Assembly (NCBI GenBank): GCA_949287525.1
Contig: CASEGL010000009.1
Span: 1 to 52,154 of the forward strand
From: an uncultured Rikenellaceae bacterium
GTDB taxonomy: Bacteria; Bacteroidota; Bacteroidia; Bacteroidales; Rikenellaceae
Direction of reading: 5' to 3'
DNA: 52,154 nucleotides
Shown here: positions 40,647 through 49,822 of the stretch, one piece after another
Numbering within the stretch: the first letter of the stretch is position 1
Layout: each line of letters starts with the position of its first letter
Made by a program: the position numbers and the translations under genes
Notes under the pieces: model-generated
What the model saw: only the letters and a program-made list of their open reading frames with translations
Databases searched by the model: none
What the model was told of the DNA's origin: nothing

Positions 40647-42116
40647 CTATTTCTGTTTTTGTTTTCTTGCGTGAATCCTGTCTTTCAGTTTGGCATACTG
40701 TATGCGGTACCAGTCCATATTGAACAGGTTGGAGTCATTTGTCGATTTGTATATCAGATAAATCGCGATCGGCAACAGGATGGCCGACGAGAGCCACATG
40801 CCCTCGAAGGCGCTGCTGATGCCGTCGCGCGCCATTTTCTCGCCCGACATGCTGATGATGTAATACACCACGAAGAAGAGTACGGAAACCACCACCGGCA
40901 TGCCCAGTCCCCCCTTGCGGATGATGGCTCCCAGCGGGGCGCCGATCAGGAAAAAGATCATCACCGACACCGGCAGCGACACCTTGCGGTGCCACTCGAT
41001 CTCGGAACGGTACAACTGGGTCAGGTTGGCCTTGTAGGAATCCTCTTCGTAATTGATCGACAACTGGGAGTTCTTGGCCTTACTAATGGCATTTGTGGCT
41101 ACATCCCGCCGCTGCGCCAGCGGCAACTCGCGCATGTCCTCCAGCACGGAATAGGGCTGCTTGTAGGAGTAGTCCGTCTTCACGCTGTCGGTCATTCCCA
41201 TCACGTGGGGATCGTACTGCAGGATACCCTTGCGCAGGAAACTCTCATAGGAACGCGCCATGTCGCGTCCCACGAGGCGGTCGAGCGAATCGATGTCGCG
41301 CGAGAGCTTGTCGATCGGCTTGGTCTCCACGCCGCCGCTGAACTTGTCGCTGTCGGTACGGTCAAAATCGAAACCTTCGATCGGCACCACCGCGTGCTGC
41401 ATCTGAAAGGTCTGGTGGGTGAGCTGGCTCTCGGCATACCACTGGTAGTTGCGCGTGGTTTCGTAGCGTTCGCCGTGGTAGAGCGTCACGAGCAGGTATT
41501 TCTTGTCGTCCGACAGACGGATATATCCCGAATCGGCAATGGTCGTGGACATCGCCCCGTTCGACGAGCCGGTAGCTCCCGTATCGTAGATCAGCACGCT
41601 GGTCAGCAGACCGGTCTTCTTGTCCTGATGGCCGACACGGATACTCATGTTGTCTATGCCGTTGAAGAAGGCGCCGTCCTTGAACTCGATGCTCTGTTTC
41701 TGTTTGCGGATGTCGGAGATAAGCGTGTTCATCTGCTTCCACGCATACGGCACCAGGTTGTTGGAGGCAAAGAAACTGCCGATGGCAATGAAAACCACCA
41801 GCACCGTGAGCGGCATCAGGATACGCGGCAGGGAGATGCCCGCCGATTTCATGGCGAGCAGTTCGTTGTTCTCGCCGAGGTTGCCCATCGTCATGATGGC
41901 CGCCAGCAGCGTGGCCAGCGGGAGCGACATGGGGATCGTGGTAGCGGTCGCATACCACATCAGCTGCAGAATGACGGTGAGGTCGAGTCCCTTGCCGACC
42001 AGTTCGTCGATGTAACGCCACAGGAAATTCATCAGGAAGATGAACGACACGATGAAGAACGTCAGGACCATCGGTCCGACGTACGACTTCAGCAGAAATC
42101 TATCGATCGTCTTCAC
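40647..42116 (-). CDS. LptF/LptG family permease (YjgP/YjgQ)
   Basis: The 489-residue protein begins [32 protein letters not shown] and has three N-terminal and three C-terminal membrane helices around a large periplasmic beta-jellyroll (residues about 130-370), the LptF/LptG layout. [16 protein letters not shown] is the conserved coupling segment for the LptB ATPase. With LptB, LptC and LptA it extracts lipopolysaccharide from the inner membrane. Whether it is LptF or LptG cannot be settled by eye. The start codon is GTG at 42116, and the first 17 bp overlap the end of the upstream permease gene; ribBA follows after 4 bp. Confidence 0.9.
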   Translation of the reverse strand: MKTIDRFLLKSYVGPMVLTFFIVSFIFLMNFLWRYIDELVGKGLDLTVILQLMWYATATTIPMSLPLATLLAAIMTMGNLGENNELLAMKSAGISLPRILMPLTVLVVFIAIGSFFASNNLVPYAWKQMNTLISDIRKQKQSIEFKDGAFFNGIDNMSIRVGHQDKKTGLLTSVLIYDTGATGSSNGAMSTTIADSGYIRLSDDKKYLLVTLYHGERYETTRNYQWYAESQLTHQTFQMQHAVVPIEGFDFDRTDSDKFSGGVETKPIDKLSRDIDSLDRLVGRDMARSYESFLRKGILQYDPHVMGMTDSVKTDYSYKQPYSVLEDMRELPLAQRRDVATNAISKAKNSQLSINYEEDSYKANLTQLYRSEIEWHRKVSLPVSVMIFFLIGAPLGAIIRKGGLGMPVVVSVLFFVVYYIISMSGEKMARDGISSAFEGMWLSSAILLPIAIYLIYKSTNDSNLFNMDWYRIQYAKLKDRIHARKQKQK

Positions 42117-42942
42117 TGCGCGGAACTCTTTTTAGGCCACACAAAGGTAGCAGTTTTATCACAATAAGCGTCAAAGCCAACAGAAATATTGTGGCCGCTC
42201 CGGCAGGGATGTTCAGCCGGTAGCTGAGCCACAGGCCGACACAGTTGCCGGCCACGGCAACGACGCTGGCCCACAGGGCAATCCGTCCGAACGAACGGGT
42301 CACGCCGTTCACGATGGAGGCCGGAACGGTGAGCAGGGCGATCAGCAGCACGATGCCCACGCTGCGGATGCAGCAGACGATCGACAGCGCCACCAGCACG
42401 GCCATCACATAGGATACGGCGGCAACCGAAACGCCGCGGCTGCGGGCAAAGGCCCTGTCGAAAGCCACATACATGACCGTCCGGTAGCCGAACAGCGCCA
42501 CGGTCAGCACGAGCGCCACCAGCACGGCCAGGGCGATCAGATCCGCCGCTGTAACCGTCAGGATGTTGCCGAACAGGAAACTCATCAGATTGGGGGCGTA
42601 GCCGGGCGTGAGGTAGATGAAAATGACGCCTACGGCCATGCCGAAACTCCACACCATGCCGATGGCCGAATCCTCGCGGATGCGGCCGCGCGAGGTTCCC
42701 CATTCGATGCCCAGCGCCGACAGGACAGCAAACACCAGGGCGCCGAGCAACGGATTGACGCCCAGATAATAGGCAATGCCGATGCCGCCGAACGACGCAT
42801 GCGTGATGCCGCCGCCCAGAAAGACCAGCCGCCGCGCCACCATGTAGGTGCCTATGACACCGCACACGATGCCCGTCAGCACGGCTGCCAGAGCCGCCCG
42901 CTGCAGAAAGCCGTATGTCGCCAATGCGTGAAGGAAATCCAT
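42100..42942 (-). CDS. znuB: Metal ABC transporter permease (ABC-3 family, ZnuB-like)
   Basis: The 280-residue protein has about eight membrane helices with family motifs: TGIVCGVIGTYMVARRLVFLGGGITHASFGGIGIAYYLG at the N-terminus (given here in part: VARRLVFLGGGITHASFGG), an EAA-like YVAFDRAFARSRGV and LLIALLTVPASIVNG. It is the membrane channel of a Zn2+/Mn2+ importer. No binding protein or ATPase is encoded next to it; the matching pair is at 17211-18733 in this window. It leads an operon with lptF/G, ribBA and fmt, overlapping lptF/G by 17 bp. It is divergent from mtaB with about 145 bp between starts. Confidence 0.9.
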   Translation of the reverse strand: MDFLHALATYGFLQRAALAAVLTGIVCGVIGTYMVARRLVFLGGGITHASFGGIGIAYYLGVNPLLGALVFAVLSALGIEWGTSRGRIREDSAIGMVWSFGMAVGVIFIYLTPGYAPNLMSFLFGNILTVTAADLIALAVLVALVLTVALFGYRTVMYVAFDRAFARSRGVSVAAVSYVMAVLVALSIVCCIRSVGIVLLIALLTVPASIVNGVTRSFGRIALWASVVAVAGNCVGLWLSYRLNIPAGAATIFLLALTLIVIKLLPLCGLKRVPRSEDDR

Positions 42943-43087
42943 GACCGGCCGCCGGACGGGAATGGCTCCTCCGCCGGCGGAAAGGCAAAAATACGCTTTT
43001 TCCGCCAGCCGCGATGCTATCGTGCGGCTTCTGATCCCTTATTTTACCCACTTTTTCGTATTTTCGTGGCGCAAAATCACGAACGAT

Positions 43088-44389
43088 ATGATCGCACCGA
43101 AAAAAGTCAGTTTCCACACGTTGGGCTGCAAGCTCAACTTTTCGGAAACCGCCACCATCGCCCGACAGTTCGAGGAACACGGCTATCTCCGCGCGCCGTC
43201 GTCCACCCAGGCCGACATCTGCGTCATCAACTCCTGCGCGGTCACCGAACATGCCGAGAAGAAATGCCGCAACCTGATCCGCAAGATCCACCGCGAGAAC
43301 CCCTCGGCCATCATTGCCGTCACCGGGTGCTACGCCCAGCTGCGGCCGGAGGAGATCGCCGCCATCGAAGGGGTCGATCTGGTTCTCAGCAATCGGGACA
43401 AGGGCGATCTGTTCGGACGGGTTGCCGCCCTGAACGGCAAGGAGGGCGTGCAGATCTACTCGTGCGACACGGCCGAGTTGACCAACTTCTTCGCCGCCTT
43501 CTCGACCGGCGACCGCACACGCGCCTTCCTGAAGGTGCAGGACGGCTGCGACTACAAATGCTCCTACTGCACGATCCATTACGCCCGCGGCGGCAGCCGC
43601 AACCTGCCCATCGCCGACCTGGTGCGCGAGGCGGAACGCATCGCCGCCTCCGGCCGCAAGGAGATCGTCGTGACGGGCATCAACACGGGCGACTTCGGCC
43701 GCACCACCGGCGAACGGTTCCCCGACCTGCTGCGCGCCCTCGACCGCGTGGAGGGCATCGAGCGCTACCGCATCTCATCGATCGAACCCAACCTGCTCAC
43801 CGACGAGGTGATCGACCTGTGCGCCGCCTCGGCCAAATTCCAGCCTCACTTCCACATCCCGCTCCAGAGCGGCTCGGACCGCATCCTCGGCCTCATGCGC
43901 CGGCGTTACCAATCCGACGTATTCCGCGACCGAATCGACAAGGTGCGCCGCCTGATGCCGGACACCTTCTTCGGGGTGGATGTCATCGTGGGCTTCCCGA
44001 CCGAAACCGAGGAGGATTTTGCAGCGACCTACGGACTGCTCGAATCGCTCGAACCCGCCTACCTGCACATCTTCCCCTTCTCGGAGCGTCCCGGCACACC
44101 GGCCGCCACCATGGCCGGCCGGGTGAAGGACAGCGTCAAGACCGAACGCGCCGCCCGGCTGAACGAACTCTGCACCGCGCTGCACGACCGTTTCTGCCGG
44201 CACTATCTCGGCACCGAAGCCGACGTGCTGTTCGAGGGGCGCGGACGCGGCGGCATGATGTTCGGCTACACGGGCAACTACATCAAATGCAGGGTGCCTT
44301 ACGACGCCCGTCTGGTAAACAGCATCCGGCCGGTCCGCCTGCTGGAGCTGACCGACGACGGCGTGACCGCCGAACTGATCGAACGATAA
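43088..44389 (+). CDS. mtaB: tRNA (t6A37) methylthiotransferase
   Basis: From ATG 43088 (MIAPKKVSFHTLGCKLNFSET) the protein has 433 residues. The N-terminal UPF0004 domain has its three cluster cysteines in TLGCKLN, NSCAVT and TGCYAQL; the radical SAM motif is DGCDYKCSYC (CX3CX2C) near residue 155; VDVIVGFPTETEEDF and FPFSERPGTPA follow, and a short TRAM-like end. The TLGCKLNFSE opening fits MtaB (YqeV) better than MiaB or RimO. It adds methylthio to t6A37 of tRNAs, downstream in chemistry of TsaC at the start of this window. An imperfect -7 (TATTTTCG, near 43060) lies upstream. It is followed 63 bp later by the trkH pair. Confidence 0.93.
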   Translation: MIAPKKVSFHTLGCKLNFSETATIARQFEEHGYLRAPSSTQADICVINSCAVTEHAEKKCRNLIRKIHRENPSAIIAVTGCYAQLRPEEIAAIEGVDLVLSNRDKGDLFGRVAALNGKEGVQIYSCDTAELTNFFAAFSTGDRTRAFLKVQDGCDYKCSYCTIHYARGGSRNLPIADLVREAERIAASGRKEIVVTGINTGDFGRTTGERFPDLLRALDRVEGIERYRISSIEPNLLTDEVIDLCAASAKFQPHFHIPLQSGSDRILGLMRRRYQSDVFRDRIDKVRRLMPDTFFGVDVIVGFPTETEEDFAATYGLLESLEPAYLHIFPFSERPGTPAATMAGRVKDSVKTERAARLNELCTALHDRFCRHYLGTEADVLFEGRGRGGMMFGYTGNYIKCRVPYDARLVNSIRPVRLLELTDDGVTAELIER

Positions 44390-44452
44390 GGTACATCGTC
44401 ACCGGAAAATCCGTATCTTAGCCACGTTCAAATCAAAAACGCCTCACCTGAT

Positions 44453-45196
44453 ATGCGCCAAAAAATATCGTTGGGATTCATCTGTCTGGCTTTCGTCCTG
44501 CTGTTTGCCGGAGGCATCTCCATGTACGAACTGCACCGGCTCCGCCACCAGGCGCTGAGCATCATCGAGGAAAACTCGCTCAACACCTCGCTGGCCGACA
44601 AGATGCTCACCGCCCTGCAAAAACAGAACAGCTCGCTGCTGCGCATGATCTTTTCGGATGCGACGACCCCCGACGCCGAATACCATCTCGGCAAAAAAGC
44701 CTTTGCCGAAGCCGTCGAGGAGGCACTCGAAATGCCGCACAACCGCACCTTCCTACAGACCGTCATCGAAGCCAACACCAATTTCCAGTACACGATCGAC
44801 AGCCATCTGGCCGGAGACGACATCCCCGATATCGACTGGTTCGTCTCCTCCTACCTGCAGTCCTATTACCGGCTGGACAATGCGATCAAAGACTACCTGA
44901 CCTCGCCCGCCAACCCGATCGCCGCCCGCGCACAGATTCTGGAACAGAATGCCTACAAGACGATCACGCCGAGCATCGTCACCCTGCTGATCGCCATCAT
45001 CATCGTGCTGATGTTCTTCTTCTTCATCAACTCCTACTACATGAGGCCGCTGCTGGACATCCACAAGTCGCTGAAAAACTACCTGATCCACAAGATCCCC
45101 TTCGCTCCCAAATGCGACAGCAGCGAAGATGAGATCGATGAACTCAAAGAGATGATCGAAGAGGTCATCGAACAGAAAAAGAACGAACGCAAATGA
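44453..45196 (+). CDS. Membrane protein with periplasmic helical domain and HAMP-like end, coupled to trkH
   Basis: The 247-residue protein has two membrane helices (about 5-24 and 174-194) around a helical periplasmic region (QALSIIEENSLNTSLADKMLTALQ; YLQSYYRLDNAIKDYL), the layout of four-helix-bundle sensor domains. After the second helix comes MRPLLDIHKSLKNYL and SSEDEIDELKEMIEEV, which resembles a HAMP domain, and then the protein stops: there is no kinase, cyclase or methyl-accepting part. Its stop overlaps the trkH start (ATGA), so it is probably a partner or regulator of the K+ transporter (inference). No named family was recognised. A sensor kinase truncated long ago is the alternative. 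Confidence 0.7.
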   Translation: MRQKISLGFICLAFVLLFAGGISMYELHRLRHQALSIIEENSLNTSLADKMLTALQKQNSSLLRMIFSDATTPDAEYHLGKKAFAEAVEEALEMPHNRTFLQTVIEANTNFQYTIDSHLAGDDIPDIDWFVSSYLQSYYRLDNAIKDYLTSPANPIAARAQILEQNAYKTITPSIVTLLIAIIIVLMFFFFINSYYMRPLLDIHKSLKNYLIHKIPFAPKCDSSEDEIDELKEMIEEVIEQKKNERK

Positions 45197-46638
45197 GGCT
45201 CGGACTGATTCTCAAATACATCGGAGGAGTCCTGCTGCTCGATGCCGCGTTCATGCTGGTGGCGGCAATCATCTCGTGGGCAAACGGCATGGACAGCGGT
45301 TTCACGCCGCTGATCCTCTCCTGCACCCTGACGACCATTCTGGGATGCTTTCCCTCGATCTTCGTGCGAAAAAAGGCACAGATCAACGCCAAGGAAGGCT
45401 ACTGCATCGTCACCGGCGCCTGGCTGCTCTCCTGTCTGGTGGGCATGTTCCCCTACCTGATGTACGGGGGCGAGTTCACGGTCATCAACGCCTGGTTCGA
45501 GAGCGTATCGGGCTTCACGACAACCGGTTCGACCATCCTCTCGAATGTCGAAGGACTGCCCCGCAGCCTGCTCTTCTGGCGCGCATCCACCCACTGGATC
45601 GGAGGTACGGGCGTCGTGATGTTCGCCCTCGCCGTACTCCCCGCCCTGGGCAATACCCGCAAAATACTCTACAATGTGGAGCTGTCCCCCATGGCCAAAG
45701 ACAATTTCCGCTACAAAACCCCAAAGATCATCCGGATCCTGCTGATGGTCTATATCGGCATCACCGTTTCGGAAACCGTACTGCTGCGCATTGCCGGCAT
45801 GGACTGGTTCGATGCGGTCACCCACTCGTTCGCCACCGTGGCCACCGGCGGATTCAGCACCAAGAACGCCTCCATCGCCGCTTTTGACAGCCTGTGGATC
45901 GAACAGATCATCACCCTCTTCACCCTGCTGTCGGGACTACACTTCGGCCTGATCTATGCGACGCTGCTGGGCAGCCGCAACAACATTTTCCGCTCGGAGA
46001 TCGCCCGATTCTATTTCTTCACCACGGCGATCGGCGTCCTGCTCATTACCTTCAGCCTGTGGCATGCCCAGATCTATCCCTCATTCTGGGCATCGTTGCG
46101 CCACGGCCTTTTCCAATGCGTGACGATCATCACCACTACCGGATTCGCCACGGCCGACACCAATCTGTGGACCCCGCTGGCCATGCTGGTTCTGATCTGG
46201 CTCTCGATCCAGTGTGCCTGCGCAGGCTCGACCTGCGGCGGCATCAAGAGCGACCGCATCCTGCTCGCCATGAAGGTTGTCAAGACCCGCATCCGCCAGC
46301 AGCAGCACCCCAATGCCGTACTGCGCATCAAACTGGACGGCATCACACAGGAGAGTTCGACCGTAAATTTCGCCATGCTCTACATCGCGATTTACTTTTT
46401 TTTCCTTATTTTAGGAACACTGATCAACACAGCATGCGGCATTGACTTCATCACCAGTTTCACGGCCTCGATTACCTGTCTGGGCAATGTAGGCCCCGGA
46501 TTCGGAGAGGTCGGCTCGATGGACAATTTCGGTGCGCTGCCGGAAATGGCCAAAATCAACCTGTCCGCCCTGATGTTGTTCGGTCGTCTGGAGATCTTCG
46601 GTCTCATCCAGCTCTTCACCATCAAATGGTGGATCTGA
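45193..46638 (+). CDS. trkH: TrkH family potassium uptake protein
   Basis: The 481-residue membrane protein has the four filter repeats of the Trk/Ktr superfamily: SGFTTTGSTIL, THSFATVATGGFST, IITTTGFATAD and CLGNVGPGFGEV, each followed by a membrane helix. It lets K+ cross the inner membrane and normally needs a cytosolic RCK partner, TrkA, for gating. No trkA is in this window; the gene instead overlaps by 4 bp a HAMP-like membrane protein. Length and the N-terminal MRLGLILKYIGGVLLLDAAF are those of full Bacteroidetes TrkH. The next gene starts 40 bp on, so it may be read from the same mRNA. Confidence 0.95.
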   Translation: MRLGLILKYIGGVLLLDAAFMLVAAIISWANGMDSGFTPLILSCTLTTILGCFPSIFVRKKAQINAKEGYCIVTGAWLLSCLVGMFPYLMYGGEFTVINAWFESVSGFTTTGSTILSNVEGLPRSLLFWRASTHWIGGTGVVMFALAVLPALGNTRKILYNVELSPMAKDNFRYKTPKIIRILLMVYIGITVSETVLLRIAGMDWFDAVTHSFATVATGGFSTKNASIAAFDSLWIEQIITLFTLLSGLHFGLIYATLLGSRNNIFRSEIARFYFFTTAIGVLLITFSLWHAQIYPSFWASLRHGLFQCVTIITTTGFATADTNLWTPLAMLVLIWLSIQCACAGSTCGGIKSDRILLAMKVVKTRIRQQQHPNAVLRIKLDGITQESSTVNFAMLYIAIYFFFLILGTLINTACGIDFITSFTASITCLGNVGPGFGEVGSMDNFGALPEMAKINLSALMLFGRLEIFGLIQLFTIKWWI

Positions 46639-46677
46639 CATGCCGGAGACCCTCAGCAAGCAAGGAAGGAGGATCCC

Positions 46678-48213
46678 ATGAAAAACATCGTCACATACGC
46701 GCTGCTCCTCGGCCTGGCGGGATTCGTCTCACCGCTGTCGGCTCAAACCGTATCTTCCGCCCCCGAAGCGGCCTATGATTCGCTGTCGCACAGGAAACAA
46801 GCGCTCCAGCTTCGCGAGGCCGAACTGGCCGACCGGCTGAGCGAAACCCGTTCGCTCTACGCCGCGGACGACTATGCCGGACGGGAAGCCCTCAGCGGCA
46901 CCATCGTCCGCTTCGAAACGGAACTGCTCGCCGTGCGGGACAGCCTCGACATGCTGAACAACTCGCTGGCCGCTCTCGAAAAGGAACTGCCCGTGCGGCC
47001 GGCTCCCGCCATCGAACCGGAACATCCGGCTTCCGACAACGCACTGCTGACCGACAACACCTACATTCGGGAAAACCTCCCCGCCGAAGACTACCGCCTG
47101 TTGCAGCAGGCGCAAAACAGGGAGGCGGACGCCGCCCGGCTGGCCGGAACCATCGGCGACAATTACCGGCAGCTCGACGCGATGCTGAAAGCCTACCATG
47201 CCCTGCCTTCCCGAACGGCGCAGGCCGACAGCCTCTATGCGGCAGCCGTGACGCTCGCCGCCCAGAACGACCGGCTGACTGCCGATCTGGCCGCCATCTG
47301 GAACGAAATCTTCGAGACCAAGACCTATGCCTACAACTACGTGCTGGACAAGTGCGGAGCGTATGACATTCTGGCCATCCAGGAGCAGCAGATGAACGAC
47401 CTGCAACTGCTGGACGCCGAAACGCGCAACGAATACATGTATGCGGAACTGGTGCGTTACGCCCTGCAGAAACAACTGATTCTCAACTACGAACGCCACC
47501 TGGCCGATCTGGCTGCCTTGGGTGCCGCAGCCGACTCGCTGGCCACGGTCGGACTGCCTACCGACCATATCCGCGACTATTTCCTGCCGACGCTCGACAC
47601 ACAGGAGCGTATGTTCTACGACTTTGCGGATGCCGCGATCGTCCGACCGGCCAAATATGCCAACATCCGCCAGATCCCGCAGGTGCAGATCTTCCCGCGC
47701 GGCTCGATCTACCGCATCCTGCTGGGTTCGTATTCCCAGCCCCCCTCGGTATCGGTATTCCGCAACGTCTGCCCCATGTCGCAGGAGACCAAGGCCGACC
47801 GCCGCCACTACTACTATGCGGGCGGTTACGCCACCTATGACGAGGCCCAGGCCGCCGCTGCACGGCTGAAGAAGCAGGGTTTCCGCAATCCCAAAGTGGT
47901 CGCATGGCACGACGGCGTGTACGATGCGGCTCCGGGTGCGTCATCCGCCTCGCCGGCCGCCGGCCGCAAAACCCAGCCGAGTTACCGCGTGGAGATCCGC
48001 AACGCCTCCTCCGACGGTCTGAGCCGCATGGTACGCGACGTGATCGCCACCCGTGCGGCAGGCAAGGAGATCTCGCGCATCTCCGATCCGGCAACCGGTG
48101 AACCCGTCTTCATAGTAGGCGCCTTCTCGAACCGCACGCTGGCCGAGAATATCGTCGGCGCCATTACGGAAACCGACCCGACCCTCGACGCCTCGCTCGT
48201 TACCATCCCTTAA
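46678..48213 (+). CDS. Exported SPOR-like protein with coiled-coil region
   Basis: The 511-residue protein has a signal peptide (cleavage near LSAQT), then charged coiled-coil helices (about 30-100 and 130-260). From about 330 there are two SPOR-like segments: IYRILLGSYSQPPSVSVF with GGYATYDEAQAAAARLKKQGF, and SYRVEIRNASSDGLS with FIVGAFSNRTLAENIVGAI. SPOR domains bind denuded peptidoglycan at division sites; the second repeat is degenerate, so this role is an inference. The start has a strong AAGGAGG 5 nt before the ATG (46666-46672), unusual in this window. It lies 18 bp before nfeD and 39 bp after trkH. Confidence 0.7.
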   Translation: MKNIVTYALLLGLAGFVSPLSAQTVSSAPEAAYDSLSHRKQALQLREAELADRLSETRSLYAADDYAGREALSGTIVRFETELLAVRDSLDMLNNSLAALEKELPVRPAPAIEPEHPASDNALLTDNTYIRENLPAEDYRLLQQAQNREADAARLAGTIGDNYRQLDAMLKAYHALPSRTAQADSLYAAAVTLAAQNDRLTADLAAIWNEIFETKTYAYNYVLDKCGAYDILAIQEQQMNDLQLLDAETRNEYMYAELVRYALQKQLILNYERHLADLAALGAAADSLATVGLPTDHIRDYFLPTLDTQERMFYDFADAAIVRPAKYANIRQIPQVQIFPRGSIYRILLGSYSQPPSVSVFRNVCPMSQETKADRRHYYYAGGYATYDEAQAAAARLKKQGFRNPKVVAWHDGVYDAAPGASSASPAAGRKTQPSYRVEIRNASSDGLSRMVRDVIATRAAGKEISRISDPATGEPVFIVGAFSNRTLAENIVGAITETDPTLDASLVTIP

Positions 48214-48231
48214 CCCTACACGTATCGGCTC

Positions 48232-48720
48232 ATGACCGCCATTATCCTTATCATTCTGCTCGGACTGCTGCTGATGGTTGCCGAGGTATTTCTGATTCCC
48301 GGAACAGGACTGGCAGGCATCGGCGCCTTTGCCGCCTGCGGCTACGGCGTCTATCGCGCCTTCGTACTGTACGGCAACACGGGAGGCTTCATCACGCTCG
48401 CCGCCGTGCTGATGCTGTCGGTCATCTTCCTGGCCGTCGGCCTGCGGTCGAAAACGTGGAAACGCTTTACGCTGCAGGAGAACATCGACGGCACCTCAGG
48501 TACGCCGCCCCAACAGACAGGCGAAGTACGCCTCGGTGACACGGGACACACCCTGTCGCGCCTCTCGCCCGCCGGCAAGGTCATGATCCGCGGCAAGGTG
48601 TACGAAGCCCACACGTTGGACTGCTACATCGACCCGCAGCAGGAGATCGAGGTGACGGGATTCGACAACTTCAGCCTCGTCGTGCGCCCCCGCCGCCACC
48701 CCTCCGCCCCAATACAGTAA
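48232..48720 (+). CDS. NfeD-like membrane protein
   Basis: The 162-residue protein has an N-terminal pair or triplet of membrane helices (TAIILIILLGLLLMVAEVFLIPGTG, GFITLAAVLMLSVIFLAVGL) and a C-terminal OB-fold (GEVRLGDTGHTLSRLSPAGKVMIRGKVYEAHT), the short NfeD1b form without the ClpP-like protease part. NfeD proteins pair with flotillins or stomatins, and the next gene, 51 bp on, is floA. A role in membrane microdomains is known for the family. The OB-fold ends in a basic tail (RPRRHPSAPIQ). Confidence 0.9.
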   Translation: MTAIILIILLGLLLMVAEVFLIPGTGLAGIGAFAACGYGVYRAFVLYGNTGGFITLAAVLMLSVIFLAVGLRSKTWKRFTLQENIDGTSGTPPQQTGEVRLGDTGHTLSRLSPAGKVMIRGKVYEAHTLDCYIDPQQEIEVTGFDNFSLVVRPRRHPSAPIQ

Positions 48721-48771
48721 CATCCTCCCCGCCAATGCAAACAAAAACAAATCCCTAAACTCTCTCATAAA

Positions 48772-49743
48772 ATGGATAGCGGTATTCTCATCGTCATCGC
48801 CGTAGTGGCCATCGTGCTGCTGTGGCTGCTTTTCTACTTCATTCCTGTCGGCGTATGGTTCAAGGCGCTGTTGTCGGGCGTTCGCGTCTCGCTGCTGCAG
48901 CTGATCCTGATGCGCTGGCGCAAGGTACCGGCCACTCTGATCGTGAACGAACTGATTACGGGAACAAAAGCCGGCCTGACCCTCAATCCGAACGAACTGG
49001 AGGCGCACTACCTGGCCAAGGGCAACGTACCGAATGTCATCCGCGCCCTGGTGTCGGCTCAGAAAGCCAACATCAACCTCGACTTCAAGATGGCGTCTGC
49101 CATCGATCTGGCCGGCCGCAACGTTTTCGAGGCGGTGCAGATGTCGGTAAACCCGAAGGTCATCAATACGCCGCCCGTGTCGGCCGTGGCCAAAAACGGC
49201 ATCCAGCTGATCGCCAAGGCCCGCGTCACGGTGCGCGCCAACATCAAGCAACTGGTCGGCGGCGCCGGTGAGGAGACCGTACTGGCCCGTGTAGGCGAAG
49301 GGATCGTCTCCTCGATCGGTTCGTCGGAGTCGCACACCGTGGTACTGGAGAATCCGGACCATATCTCGCGCGTGGTGCTGGCCAAAGGCCTCGATGCGGG
49401 TACCGCTTTTGAGATCCTCTCGATCGACATCGCCGACATCGACGTAGGCAAGAATATCGGCGCCGAGCTGCAGATCGACCAGGCCAACGCCGACAAGAAC
49501 ATCGCCCAGGCCAAGGCCGAGGAAAAACGCGCAATGGCCGTGGCACACGAGCAGGAGAACCTCGCCCTGGCACAGGAGGCGCGCGCCAAGGTAATTCTGG
49601 CCGAGGCGGAGATTCCGAAGGCCATCGCCGAGGCGTTCCGCAGCGGCAACCTCGGCATCATGGACTACTACCGGCTGCAGAACGTACAGGCCGACACCCG
49701 CATGCGCGAAACGCTGGCCGGTCCGACGCAGAATCAGAAATAA
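48772..49743 (+). CDS. floA: Flotillin-like protein FloA
   Basis: The 323-residue protein starts with a membrane hairpin or helix ([23 protein letters not shown]) and continues with the UPF0365/FloA core: [45 protein letters not shown]-like [17 protein letters not shown], and a C-terminal coiled coil ([28 protein letters not shown]). FloA oligomers organise functional membrane microdomains and influence membrane fluidity. It follows nfeD by 51 bp, the usual partnership. A hairpin follows the stop. Confidence 0.95.
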   Translation: MDSGILIVIAVVAIVLLWLLFYFIPVGVWFKALLSGVRVSLLQLILMRWRKVPATLIVNELITGTKAGLTLNPNELEAHYLAKGNVPNVIRALVSAQKANINLDFKMASAIDLAGRNVFEAVQMSVNPKVINTPPVSAVAKNGIQLIAKARVTVRANIKQLVGGAGEETVLARVGEGIVSSIGSSESHTVVLENPDHISRVVLAKGLDAGTAFEILSIDIADIDVGKNIGAELQIDQANADKNIAQAKAEEKRAMAVAHEQENLALAQEARAKVILAEAEIPKAIAEAFRSGNLGIMDYYRLQNVQADTRMRETLAGPTQNQK

Positions 49744-49765
49744 GGCCGGTCTCCGCCTAACGACA

Positions 49766-49800
49766 ACAGGAGCCTGTTCCCGACGGGGGCAGGCTCCTGT
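49766..49800 (+). terminator. Hairpin after floA
   Basis: An 11-bp stem (ACAGGAGCCTG with CAGGCTCCTGT) encloses a further short CCC/GGG pairing. There is no T run, so termination is probable from position only. Confidence 0.6.
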
Positions 49801-49822
49801 CCGTTATGGGAGGCGGAACGTT

